A stretch of 64,000 bases of DNA from NCBI GenBank assembly GCA_000716465.1, contig JNWL01000003.1:177351-241350 (forward strand). The letters run 5' to 3'. Made by a program: the position numbers and the translations under genes. Shown here one piece after another: positions 38,170 through 46,182 of this stretch. Every line of letters starts with the position of its first letter. The stretch's first letter is position 1. Origin of the DNA: Streptomyces bikiniensis (lineage in GTDB: Bacteria > Actinomycetota > Actinomycetes > Streptomycetales > Streptomycetaceae). The notes under the pieces are model-generated. The model ran no database searches. It worked only from the letters and a program-made list of their open reading frames with translations, and was not told where the DNA came from.

Positions 38170-39066
38170 GTGAAGGCTGTGGCGTCCGTACTGGTGGCGG
38201 CGGTCCTGTGGGGCACCGTGGGGCCGGCGCAGGTCTGGGCCGACACCGGGGCGCACCCGGTGTCGCTCGGGGCCGCCCGGATGCTCCTGGGCGGGCTCGT
38301 CCTCGCGGCCCTCACGGTGCGGCCGGCCGGACTGCGCACCTTGCGGCTGCCCGGGACGCGCCGGTGGCTGGTGGTGAGCGTGCTCGTCACGGCCTCCTTC
38401 CAGGCCTGCTTCCTCCAGGCGGTCGAGCGTTCCGGAGCGGCCCTCGCGACGGCGGTCGCCTTCGGGACCGTGCCCGTGGTCGGCGGGGCGTGCGGACTCC
38501 TGCTCTCCGGCGAGCGGCCGTCGCGGCGCTGGGCGGCGGGCACGGTCTGCGCCGTCGCGGGCATCGGGCTGCTGCTCCTCCCGGGCGGCGCCGGACGCGC
38601 GGACGCGCTCGGCGTCGCCTACGGGGTGGCGGCCGGGGCGAGCTTCGGCGTCTACATAGCCGCCACCAAGGAACTGGGCGCACGCGGGGCCGACCTGGAC
38701 GCGGCGGCCCCGGTCAGCGTCCTGTGCGCCGGGCTGCTCGTCTCCCCGTACCTCCTGATGGCCCCCGGGGGCCTGGCCACCGCGCCCGGCGTCGCCCTGG
38801 TGGGCTGGCTGGGGCTCGGCACGACCGCGCTCGGCTACCTGCTCTTCACCCGGGGGGTCGGCGGGCTCAGCGCCGCCACGGTGGGGACGCTGAGCCTGAC
38901 GGAACCGCTGGTCGCCACGGTGCTCGGCGTGGCGCTGCTCGGCGAGCGGCCGGGGCCCCTCGCCGCCGCCGGCGCCGCGCTGCTCCTCGGCGGCCTGGTC
39001 ACGGTCTCCGTGCCGGAGCGCCGCCGGACTCCGGAGGATCACCTGCCGGAGCCGGCCGGGCGCTGA
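38170..39066 (+). CDS. EamA/DMT family transporter
   Basis: The 298-aa membrane protein has about ten hydrophobic helices arranged as two EamA repeats (SVLVAAVLWGTVGPAQVW at the start of repeat 1, LGVAYGVAAGASFGVYIAATKE at repeat 2). The pattern GTLSLTEPLVATVLGVALLGE is typical of the repeat 2 end. These proteins export amino acids or metabolites. GTG 38170 follows GGAGGGGAG; longer in-frame starts have no membrane signature. Confidence 0.87.
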   Translation: MKAVASVLVAAVLWGTVGPAQVWADTGAHPVSLGAARMLLGGLVLAALTVRPAGLRTLRLPGTRRWLVVSVLVTASFQACFLQAVERSGAALATAVAFGTVPVVGGACGLLLSGERPSRRWAAGTVCAVAGIGLLLLPGGAGRADALGVAYGVAAGASFGVYIAATKELGARGADLDAAAPVSVLCAGLLVSPYLLMAPGGLATAPGVALVGWLGLGTTALGYLLFTRGVGGLSAATVGTLSLTEPLVATVLGVALLGERPGPLAAAGAALLLGGLVTVSVPERRRTPEDHLPEPAGR

Positions 39067-39081
39067 CCGCGACGGGCGGTG

Positions 39082-40482
39082 TCACCGGTCCCGGTAGGCG
39101 CGCATGTTCTCCCGCACGGTCGCGGAGAAGAACATCGGACCGATCCCGTCGGCCCTGGCCATCCCCTCCGGCGTCAGCCGGAGGACGCCGCCGTCCTCCC
39201 GCAGCCAGTGGCTCCCCAGGAGGACGTCGAGCTGCGGGCCGAAGTCGTCCTCGAAGCGGCTCCCGAACCGACGCCCGTAGCCGGCGGTGTCCAGCCCCGA
39301 CGATTCGAGCAGGTGCTGGAGGACGTACATCCTGCGCCGCTCGTCCCCGTCCATGCGGAACGCCCACTGGGCCCGACGGAACCGGTCGCTCGGGGTCGCG
39401 ATGTAGTCGTCGATGATGCGGCGCACCTCGGGGACCGCGACGGCGTAGTCGGTCGTGTAGTGCAGGTCGGTCGTGAAGGAGCGGGCGCCGACGCCGAGCC
39501 CGACCATGCCGGCCTGCTGGTTGTACTCGCTGATGCTGCTGCCGTCGGTGTCCTCGACGGCGGCGGTGCCGATCCGGCGGAAGACCCGCATCGAGGTCTG
39601 CTCGTAGCCGGCCGAGAGGAGGTGGTCGCGGCCGAAGCGGTACAGGCGCAGCCTCTGGTCGTCCCACTCGGCGGGGGTGGCCGCGTGCCGGGTGCTCAGC
39701 CCGGTCAGCGGGCGCACGTACAGGGGGTAGAGGTAGATCTCCTCGGGCTCCCAGGCCAGGGCGGCGTCGAGCGAGACCTTGAAGGTGCGTTCCGTCTGGC
39801 CGTCGATGCCGTAGATGAGGTCGATGTTGAGCACGGGGAACCGCGCTTCCTTGAGGCGGGCCAGGGCGGCCTCGGCCTCCTCGCGCTTCTGCGGACGGAC
39901 GGCCGCGCGCGCCTCCTCGTCGAGGAAGCTCTGCACGCCGATGCTCAGCCGGGTGGCGCCCCGCTCCGCGAGCACGGCGAGGCGGTCGGCGGTCGCGGTG
40001 GCCGGCGAGGTCTCCACCGACCAGGACACCGCCCGCAGGTCGACGCCCATGACGTCCTCGGAGATGTCGCAGAGCCGGACGAGCTCGTCGGCCGTCAGGT
40101 AGGTCGGCGTGCCGCCGCCGAAGGCCGCGAGGGTGAACCGTAACGGCCGGCCCTGGGCGTCGAGGGCCTCCCGGGTGACCCGTGCCTGCCGCTCCAGGGT
40201 GTCGAGGAAGGCTCCGGTCACCTCCTCGGGGGCGCCGGTGCGGGTGAAGAGGTTGCAGAAGCCGCACCGCATCTCGCAGAACGGTATGTGCGCGTAGAAG
40301 GAGAGGGCGTCGAGGCGCTCGCCCGCCCACAGGTCGCTCAGGAGCGGACCGTTCTCGAGGAGGCGGTAGGCCTTCTGGTGCGGATAGGCGTACACGTACT
40401 GCTGGTAGGGGCTCTCCTCCTCGGAGGCGGCGGGGAGGGAGGGCCGGGTCGACGGCGACGGAAGCATGACTGGCTTGCCCAT
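39082..40482 (-). CDS. STM4012-like / HemN-type radical SAM protein
   Basis: The 466-aa product has the radical SAM cluster motif CEMRCGFC (C-x3-C-x2-C) in FYAHIPFCEMRCGFCNLF, then AAFGGGTPTYL and RLSIGVQSFLDEE, as in coproporphyrinogen oxidase-like (HemN/HemW) enzymes. The N-terminal SPYQQYVYAYPHQKAYR segment matches my memory of the STM4012 subfamily. Usual STM4011/4013/4014/4015 partners are not adjacent. The reaction is unknown. The ATG at 40482 is chosen over a GTG at 40518; neither has a strong ribosome site. A TTA codon (plus 40141-40143) occurs at codon 114. It converges on the EamA gene with 15 bp between. Confidence 0.8.
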   Translation of the reverse strand: MGKPVMLPSPSTRPSLPAASEEESPYQQYVYAYPHQKAYRLLENGPLLSDLWAGERLDALSFYAHIPFCEMRCGFCNLFTRTGAPEEVTGAFLDTLERQARVTREALDAQGRPLRFTLAAFGGGTPTYLTADELVRLCDISEDVMGVDLRAVSWSVETSPATATADRLAVLAERGATRLSIGVQSFLDEEARAAVRPQKREEAEAALARLKEARFPVLNIDLIYGIDGQTERTFKVSLDAALAWEPEEIYLYPLYVRPLTGLSTRHAATPAEWDDQRLRLYRFGRDHLLSAGYEQTSMRVFRRIGTAAVEDTDGSSISEYNQQAGMVGLGVGARSFTTDLHYTTDYAVAVPEVRRIIDDYIATPSDRFRRAQWAFRMDGDERRRMYVLQHLLESSGLDTAGYGRRFGSRFEDDFGPQLDVLLGSHWLREDGGVLRLTPEGMARADGIGPMFFSATVRENMRAYRDR

Positions 40483-40518
40483 GGCGCGATGTGACTCACT
40501 CTCGGACGACGACGTCAC

Positions 40519-40722
40519 GTCGGGTGACAGACCGTGACCCTAGGGCGACGTCGGTGTCGGCATCTTTAGTTCGAACGCCAAAAAATCGGTTTCGCCGCAT
40601 GGAGTTTCGTATGCACTTTTCGCGAAGAAGGCCGTTTCCTCACGGATGCCTCGGTTCGTACGGTGGTCGGGGTGGTGGAACCGACCGCTCCGAATGGCGG
40701 GGGAGGCCGCCCGTGGAGTTGG
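40519..40722. promoter_or_regulatory. AT-richer divergent promoter region
   Basis: About 200 bp between the radical SAM and DUF1152 genes with locally low GC (the 40555-40640 stretch, including CCAAAAAATCGG). Small palindromes GTTCGAAC (40569-40576) and TTCGCGAA (40618-40625) occur. Probably carries back-to-back promoters. Confidence 0.45.
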
Positions 40723-41829
40723 GTGTCCGCCATGAAACGACTTCTCGTCGCCGCGGGCGGTGGCGGCGACGCCATCACGGCGGCCATGGTGCACGCGGCG
40801 CTGTACGGACCGGACACCCCGGCACTGGTCCTCACCTACGCCTGGGAGAGGCTGGTCGTCGACCCCGTTCCCGGCCCGCGCGGCGCCGCGGACTTCACCG
40901 GCACCCTCGCGCCCGCGCCCGGCCTGACCCTCATCACCCCGCGGACCGCGCCGAAGGCGCCGGCCGGCTCGCTGCTGCCCCGCCTGGCCGCCCAGTTGCG
41001 CCCCGCCCTGGGACTGCTCGACCCCTACGGCGGCACGCTCGGCCTCGCCCGCCAGATCGAGGCGGCGGCACGCTGGTGCGGGGCCGACCGGATCGACCTC
41101 GTGGACGTGGGCGGGGACGTCGTGGCGAGGGGGGACGAACCCACCCTGCGCAGCCCCCTCGGCGACGCGCTGGCCCTTGCGGCCTGCGCCGCGACGGGCA
41201 TCCCCACGACCGTGTACGTCGCCGGGCCCGGCCTGGACAACGAAGTGCCCCTGCCTCTCCTGATGCCCCGGTTGGGCGAGCCGGCCCTCATCCTCGCCCC
41301 CGAGGACACCGAGGGCGTCCTCGCCGTCTTCGACTGGCACCCGTCCGAGGCCGGCGCCGTGCTCGTCGCGGCCGCCCGGGGCGTGCGCGGCGTCTGCGGC
41401 ACCCGTGACGCCCCCCGCCCCCTGGTCCTCGACGACTCCGCGCGCCAGGTGCACCGGCTCACCTGTGAGGAGGCGCTCCGGCTCAACCCGTTGGCGGAGG
41501 CGCTCGACCGCTGCTCCGGCCTGGAGGCGGCCGAGGAGGTGTCGTACGAGGTCTGCGGCTTCTCCGAGATCGCGCGCGAACGGCGGCGGGCCGGGGCGGC
41601 GCCCGCCGTGCCGTCCCCGCGCCCGCCGGCGGACCCCGCGACCCTTCTCGCCCGGTTCGCCGCGTGGGAGCAGGCCCGGTCGGCCGAGGGCCTCGGCTAC
41701 GTCACCACCCGCAGGATCACCGAGGAACTCGCCCTCACCCCTCCGGAGGCCGCCGACCTCTACCGGGTCCTGCGGACGGAGACGCCGCCGCGCCGCGTAC
41801 CCCCTCTCTGGCGCCTGGCCGGCACCTGA
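40723..41829 (+). CDS. DUF1152 family protein
   Basis: The 368-aa product begins KRLLVAAGGGGDAITAAMV, a glycine-rich loop characteristic of DUF1152, and carries IDLVDVGGDVVARGDEPTLRSPLGDALAL, a conserved block of that family. The C-terminal ~60 residues look like a helical wHTH-like segment (TTRRITEELALTPPEAADLYRVLR). The function is unknown. GTG 40723 has GGAG four bases upstream; ATG 40732 is the alternative start. Confidence 0.75.
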   Translation: MSAMKRLLVAAGGGGDAITAAMVHAALYGPDTPALVLTYAWERLVVDPVPGPRGAADFTGTLAPAPGLTLITPRTAPKAPAGSLLPRLAAQLRPALGLLDPYGGTLGLARQIEAAARWCGADRIDLVDVGGDVVARGDEPTLRSPLGDALALAACAATGIPTTVYVAGPGLDNEVPLPLLMPRLGEPALILAPEDTEGVLAVFDWHPSEAGAVLVAAARGVRGVCGTRDAPRPLVLDDSARQVHRLTCEEALRLNPLAEALDRCSGLEAAEEVSYEVCGFSEIARERRRAGAAPAVPSPRPPADPATLLARFAAWEQARSAEGLGYVTTRRITEELALTPPEAADLYRVLRTETPPRRVPPLWRLAGT

Positions 41830-41928
41830 CGCCCCCACCCGGTCGACGCCGTTTCCCGGGACTCCTCCGGGGCAGCCGCGCTCGTGCGCCGTACGACGAG
41901 CGCACCGTACGACCGAGAGGGAGCCGAC

Positions 41929-42831
41929 ATGACCGAGCAGACCGCCCCCGCCACCGCCCGGCCCGGCGGAGCCGGGCGGAGGGAGGGGGCGGGGGTCCGC
42001 GCCGGTCTCTTCACCCGCTCCTTCGGTCCCCCGCCGGGGACGGGCGGGACGACCGTGGTCCTGGTGCACGGACTCGGCCTCTCGGGACGGTACTTCACTC
42101 CACTGGCCCGGCGCCTCGCGGCGAACGGGGCCACCGTGCTCGTGCCGGACCTGCCGGGCAACGCGTGGTCACGGGCCGCCGCCCGCCGGATGCCCGACGT
42201 GGAGCGGGCCGCCGACGCCCTGGCCCGCTGGCACCGGCGGCTCTCCCCGGGGCCGAGCCTGCTGGCGGCCAACTCGGTCGGCTGCCAGGTGGCCGCGGCC
42301 CTCGCCGTCCGCCACCCGCGACTGGTCCGGCGGCTCGTGCTGCTCGGCCCGGCGCTCGAACCGGGCGTGTCGGGCCTCCGCCACTGCGGCCGGCTCCTCG
42401 CGGACGCGCCCCGGGAACCGCTCTCCCTGCTCGGGGTGGCCGCGACGGACTACCTGCTCACCGGCCCCCTCCGCTTCGCCGCGTCCCTGCGGCACGCCCT
42501 GCGGGACGCGGCCGGGGCATTCGAGGGGCATCTGGCCCGGGTCGCCGCGCCGACGCTCGTGATCCGCGGCACCGGTGACACCATCGCCTCCCACGCCTGG
42601 ATCCGGCACGCGGCCCGGCTGGTCCCCGACGGGCGCGCGGTCGACGTCCCGGGCGCCGCGCACGCGGCGCACCACAGCGCGCCCGAGGCCGTGGCCCGGC
42701 TGATCGAGGAATTCACGGCAGAGGAAACAGAAGAACCGAAAGAACCGGAAGAACCGAAAGAAACAGAAGAAACAGAAGAAACAGAAGCGGCAGAAGCACA
42801 AGAGACAGGAAGGACAGGGGAGAAGGCGTGA
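41929..42831 (+). CDS. alpha/beta hydrolase with acidic repetitive tail
   Basis: The 300-aa protein has TTVVLVHGLGLSGRYFTPLA (oxyanion HG), an elbow reading LAANSVGCQVA, an acid in RGTGDTI and a histidine in PGAAHAAHH. The elbow is A-N-S-V-G, not the common G-x-S-x-G, so catalysis is plausible but altered. The last ~35 residues are a Glu/Thr/Pro/Lys repeat encoded by A-rich DNA. ATG 41929 follows GAGAGGGAG. Its stop overlaps the next gene start (GTGA), so the two are coupled. Confidence 0.82.
   Translation: MTEQTAPATARPGGAGRREGAGVRAGLFTRSFGPPPGTGGTTVVLVHGLGLSGRYFTPLARRLAANGATVLVPDLPGNAWSRAAARRMPDVERAADALARWHRRLSPGPSLLAANSVGCQVAAALAVRHPRLVRRLVLLGPALEPGVSGLRHCGRLLADAPREPLSLLGVAATDYLLTGPLRFAASLRHALRDAAGAFEGHLARVAAPTLVIRGTGDTIASHAWIRHAARLVPDGRAVDVPGAAHAAHHSAPEAVARLIEEFTAEETEEPKEPEEPKETEETEETEAAEAQETGRTGEKA
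42712..42828. repeat. A-rich degenerate 9-bp repeat encoding an acidic tail
   Basis: Units such as GAAGAAACA and GAAGAACCG repeat across about 110 bp, encoding EET/EEP/KEP/KET tripeptides at the hydrolase C-terminus. The tract is purine-rich and unusually low in GC for this genome, and ends at the overlapping start of the next gene. Confidence 0.85.
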
Positions 42832-43340
42832 CGCCCTCGCACATCCCGCGGTCGCCCGACCACCGCCCGACGTCCGCGCCCACGGCCCACCGGTCACCGT
42901 GGCTGCGCCTCCTGCCCGGCATCTCCTCCGAGCGCCGCGGCTTCGTCCTGGCGTGGTGGGGCTTCGCCCTCACCTTCGGCGGAATGCGCCTGCTCACCTG
43001 GCTGATCCACATCGACGTGGCCGGCATCGGCGACGTGCAGGCCGGCGGGGTGCACATCCACCACTACGTGTGGGGGATCCTGCTCCTCGCCGTGGTGGGT
43101 GCGGCGGGCCTCGTGGAACGCTCGGCACGCGCGCGTGCCTGGATGGGACTCGCCTACGGCGTCGGCACGGCCCTGATCGTCGACGAGGCGGCGTTGCTGA
43201 TCAGCCTGGAGGACGTCTACTGGGACACCGAGGGCTGGGTGAGCATCGCCCTGGCCCTCGCGGTGATCGCCGTCGTGGGAGGGGTGCTGGCGTCGACGCG
43301 GGGGCGGCGGTCCCCGGGGCGGGACCGGGACGACGCCTGA
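42828..43340 (+). CDS. integral membrane protein of unknown function
   Basis: The 170-aa product has about four membrane helices (GFVLAWWGFALTFGGMRLLTWL, VWGILLLAVVGAAGLVE, WMGLAYGVGTALIVDEAALLI, VSIALALAVIAVVGGVL) and a conserved-looking VHIHHYVWG segment between helices 1 and 2 that could bind metal. GTG 42828 overlaps the hydrolase stop, which implies translational coupling. No known family is recognised. Confidence 0.75.
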   Translation: MTPSHIPRSPDHRPTSAPTAHRSPWLRLLPGISSERRGFVLAWWGFALTFGGMRLLTWLIHIDVAGIGDVQAGGVHIHHYVWGILLLAVVGAAGLVERSARARAWMGLAYGVGTALIVDEAALLISLEDVYWDTEGWVSIALALAVIAVVGGVLASTRGRRSPGRDRDDA

Positions 43341-43375
43341 GACGACCCGCCGCCGACCCGTCGCCGAGGACCTGC

Positions 43376-44359
43376 CTACCGCCCGCCCGTCGAGCGCATG
43401 CTGCTGCGGTACCGCGAGGGCGAGACGCCGTAGTGGTCGGCGAACGCCTTGCGGAGGGTCTCCGGCGTGCCGAAGCCGCAGCGCGCGGCCACCGAGGCCA
43501 GGGGGAGCGCGGTGGACACCAGGAGCTGCGCGGCCGCCTCGGCGCGGACCGTGCGCACGTACCGGCCGGGCGGCTGCCCCAGGTGCTCCGTGAACAGCCG
43601 GGTGAGGTGACGGGGCGTCACCCCCGCCCGGGCGGCCAGGACCGGTGTGCTCAGATCCTCGTGGGGGCGGGCGGCGATGTGCGCGACGAGGGCGCGGACC
43701 GTGTCGTCCCGGGGCGGGGGCGCCGCCGTGAAGAGGCTCATCTGGGTCTGGTTGCCGGGCCGCTGCATGTAGACGACGAGGTGCCGGGCGACCCGGCGCG
43801 CCAGTTCCGAGCCGTGGTCCTCCTCGACGAACGCCAGGGTCAGGTCGAGCGCGCTGGTGATGCCGGCCGACGTGTACACGTTCCCGTCGCGGATCCACAG
43901 CGGCGCCGGGTCGACCGAGACGCCGGGGTACCGCGCGGCGAGCCGGGGAGCGAACTGCCAGTGCGTGGTGGCCCGCCTGCCGTCGAGGAGCCCCGCCGCA
44001 GCCAGGACGCCCGCGCCCGTGCACACGGAGGACACCCGGCGGCTCTCCCGGGCGAGGCGCCGGACGTGCCCGACGAGACGGGCGTCCGAGGCGAACCGTT
44101 CGACGCCCAGACCGCCCGAGACGACGAGCGTGTCCAGCGGCCCCCTCGTGCGTTCCAGCGACTCGTCGCTGCCCAGCGTGAGCCCGGTGCCGCAGCGGAT
44201 GGCGCCCCCGCCGGGCCCGACCACCCGCACGCGGTACGGCACGTCGACGTCCCCGAGCCCGTTCGCCATGGCGAGCCCCGTCGTCACACAGGCGATGTCG
44301 AGCAGCTCGGCCGCCTCGAAACCGACGACGACCACCACACGCTCAGCGCGTTCCCCCAT
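43376..44359 (-). CDS. GlxA-family transcriptional regulator (second copy)
   Basis: The 327-aa protein combines a DJ-1/PfpI-like domain with VSSVCTGAGVLAAAGLLDGRRATTHW (~115-140) and a C-terminal AraC helix-turn-helix pair (TPVLAARAGVTPRHLTRLF and VAARCGFGTPETLRKAFADHYGVSPSRYR). It is clearly homologous to the regulator ending at 34969. The ATG at 44359 abuts a tandem repeat tract, and the frame stays open upstream to 44467, so a longer N-terminus cannot be excluded. Confidence 0.9.
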   Translation of the reverse strand: MGERAERVVVVVGFEAAELLDIACVTTGLAMANGLGDVDVPYRVRVVGPGGGAIRCGTGLTLGSDESLERTRGPLDTLVVSGGLGVERFASDARLVGHVRRLARESRRVSSVCTGAGVLAAAGLLDGRRATTHWQFAPRLAARYPGVSVDPAPLWIRDGNVYTSAGITSALDLTLAFVEEDHGSELARRVARHLVVYMQRPGNQTQMSLFTAAPPPRDDTVRALVAHIAARPHEDLSTPVLAARAGVTPRHLTRLFTEHLGQPPGRYVRTVRAEAAAQLLVSTALPLASVAARCGFGTPETLRKAFADHYGVSPSRYRSSMRSTGGR

Positions 44360-44364
44360 GCGAA

Positions 44365-44510
44365 CGGACCCTATCCCGCACGGACCTCGTCCCCTACGGA
44401 CCTCGTCCCCTACGGACCCCTTGCCGCACGGACCCCGTCCCGCACGGACCCCCTCCCGTACGGACACTCCTCCCGTACGGACATCCCTCCCGTACGGACA
44501 TCCCTCCCAA
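44365..44510. repeat. 16/17-bp degenerate tandem repeats upstream of a GlxA-type gene
   Basis: About nine units beginning CGGAC and ending CCCGTA/CCCCTA/CCCGCA follow one another, six with a 16-bp and then two with a 17-bp period. The tract occupies the promoter region between the regulator (44359) and the membrane protein at 44575. Repeated CGTACGG palindromic cores suggest either mutational slippage or a multimeric binding array. Confidence 0.85.
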
Positions 44511-44574
44511 GGGGACGGACGTACGGAGCCGGGAACCGCCCCCCTCCCGCCCTCCGCGCCGGACAGTGGGCGCC

Positions 44575-44976
44575 ATGACGATCCGCTTCCTCGCCCACTG
44601 CTGGCCGACCCTGCTGGCCCTCGCCCTCACCCTCGTCACCTTCGTCGACGGCGCCCCGCCGACCGGCTTCCTCGCCGCGCTGCTCGTGGTCATGCCCCTC
44701 TGCTACCTGGGCTTCGGGGCGGCCCGGGGCGAACTGCGCGACCGGCGGACGCTCGCCGTCCAGCTCGCCGGTCTCGCCGCCTTCTGCGCGGCGGCCGCGC
44801 TCGTCCTCTCCCTGGACGGCCGGCCCGCCCTGTACGTCCTGGCCGCCGGCTGGCTGGCCCACGGCCTGTGGGACCTCGTCCACCACCGCTCGGGCCGCGT
44901 CGTGCCCCGGGCCTGGTCGGAGTGGTGCGGCGTCGTCGACGCCTCGGGCGCCCTCGCGATCCTCCTGCTGGCCTGA
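44575..44976 (+). CDS. small integral membrane protein (possibly DUF6010-like)
   Basis: The 133-aa product has four hydrophobic helices (TLLALALTLVTFVDG, GFLAALLVVMPLCYLGFG, VQLAGLAAFCAAAALVLSL, ALYVLAAGWLAHGLWDLVHHR) and an end reading WCGVVDASGALAILLLA. AHGLWDLVHHR is a possible metal- or haem-contact segment. ATG 44575 is used; a GTG nine bases upstream is possible. Function unknown. Confidence 0.7.
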   Translation: MTIRFLAHCWPTLLALALTLVTFVDGAPPTGFLAALLVVMPLCYLGFGAARGELRDRRTLAVQLAGLAAFCAAAALVLSLDGRPALYVLAAGWLAHGLWDLVHHRSGRVVPRAWSEWCGVVDASGALAILLLA

Positions 44977-45080
44977 GCGACCGGCCGCCAGGGCTTGAAG
45001 CGCACGACACCGGGTACCGGAACGCGTACAAAAGAGGCCGGACAGCCCAGACGGCAACGAAACGCCAAGGAGAGGGACGC

Positions 45081-45317
45081 ATGTCGGAGCACCGCACCAC
45101 CGAGGGGAACGCCGACCACCCGAGGACCGCCGCCGAGGAGGTCCTGAAGGAGTTCGAGGAGGCCGAGACGGACGTACGGGAGGACCCGCGCCCCGACGGG
45201 GACGGCGAGGCCGCCGAGGCCCTCACGCCCAGCCGGAGCGCGCAGGAGGACGCCCGGCGACGCGCGGCGGAGGGCCGGGGGAGCGGGCGGGCCGACGGGT
45301 CGGAGGACGACGCCTGA
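45081..45317 (+). CDS. small acidic hypothetical protein
   Basis: The 78-aa product is highly charged (Glu/Asp/Arg-rich, TAAEEVLKEFEEAETDVREDP) and looks disordered. The ribosome site AAGGAGAG is seven bases ahead of ATG 45081, the strongest evidence that it is real. It converges on the PAP2 gene with 15 bp between. No family recognised. Confidence 0.6.
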   Translation: MSEHRTTEGNADHPRTAAEEVLKEFEEAETDVREDPRPDGDGEAAEALTPSRSAQEDARRRAAEGRGSGRADGSEDDA

Positions 45318-45332
45318 CCCGGCGCCCCCGCG

Positions 45333-46139
45333 TCACCGGGACCCGGACCGGCCCGCCGGTTCCGGGTCCTCCGTCGTGATCTCGGGCTCCAGCCCCTCGG
45401 CGGGAGTGGTGCGGGGCCGGCCGACGTCACCGCGCCACGCCTCGAAGGCGAGCACGGTCGCGGTGACCACCGCGACGCCGAGCAGCCAGCCGCCGACCAC
45501 GTCGCTCACCCAGTGGACCCCGAGCGCGACGCGCGTGTAGCCCACCCCGAGCACCGCCACCGCCGCCAGGACCCACGGCACCGGCCGCCACGCGCGCGGC
45601 ACCAGCGGCAGCAGGACGAGCAGCAGGACGGCGCAGGAGGTCACGGCCGTCATGGAGTGCCCGGAGGGGAAGGAGAAGCCGGGCGCGTGCGAGACGGGAT
45701 CCGGAAGGTGCGGCCGGGCGCGCTCCACCACGTTCTTCACCAGCAGGCCCACGAGCCCGCCGGCGGTCGCCGTGACGGCCGCCCAGGCGGCCAGCCGGTA
45801 GGCCCGCCGCCACAGGAGCCACACCACCACCCCGGCCACCAGGATCCGCATGGTCGCCGGCCCCCACGCCACGTGCGTGAGGAAGTCGAGCACCCGCACC
45901 CAGCCCGGATGGTCGAGCGCGGAGCGGTGCAGCCGTTCGGCCACGCCCTGGTCGAGCCGGTGCAGCGGGGCCCAGTGCGACTCCACCAGGACCAGCGCGA
46001 GCGAGAACGGGACGGCCGCCAGGGCGGTCAGGGCCGTGCCCGCGAGCAGCCGCGCGCCGAACCGGGCGTCGGGCCCGCCGTGCCCCGTCACGAGCCGCCC
46101 GAGGCGGCGCCTCCAGGGCCGGGGGGAACGCTCTGTCAT
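45333..46139 (-). CDS. PAP2-family membrane phosphatase
   Basis: The 268-aa protein has the three PAP2 motifs: KNVVERARP, FPSGHS, and the H-containing RVALGVHWVSDVVGG, across about six membrane helices. It should dephosphorylate lipid pyrophosphates such as undecaprenyl-PP or phosphatidate at the outer face. ATG 46139. It follows the YihY gene on the minus strand by 43 bp, and the group of YihY, PAP2 and PAP2-kinase genes looks like one envelope operon. Confidence 0.9.
   Translation of the reverse strand: MTERSPRPWRRRLGRLVTGHGGPDARFGARLLAGTALTALAAVPFSLALVLVESHWAPLHRLDQGVAERLHRSALDHPGWVRVLDFLTHVAWGPATMRILVAGVVVWLLWRRAYRLAAWAAVTATAGGLVGLLVKNVVERARPHLPDPVSHAPGFSFPSGHSMTAVTSCAVLLLVLLPLVPRAWRPVPWVLAAVAVLGVGYTRVALGVHWVSDVVGGWLLGVAVVTATVLAFEAWRGDVGRPRTTPAEGLEPEITTEDPEPAGRSGSR
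45339..45369. terminator. hairpin at convergent gene ends
   Basis: GGACCCGGACCGG (45339-45351) pairs with CCGGTTCCGGGTCC (45356-45369) with one bulged base. It overlaps the last codons of the PAP2 gene and lies just past the small acidic gene, so it could stop both transcripts. Confidence 0.5.
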
Positions 46140-46182
46140 GGTCGGTACGGTTCCTTTCGTGGTACGGGGGCGGGGGAGTCGT

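Noticed and set aside
38170..39066. EamA transporter as the exporter of the NRPS product
   Set aside because: It is 7 kb from the synthetases with unrelated genes between; the link is only speculation.
39815..40143. Plus-strand ORFs opposite the radical SAM gene
   Set aside because: The minus strand holds the CxxxCxxC motif and conserved blocks; the plus reading is a shadow.
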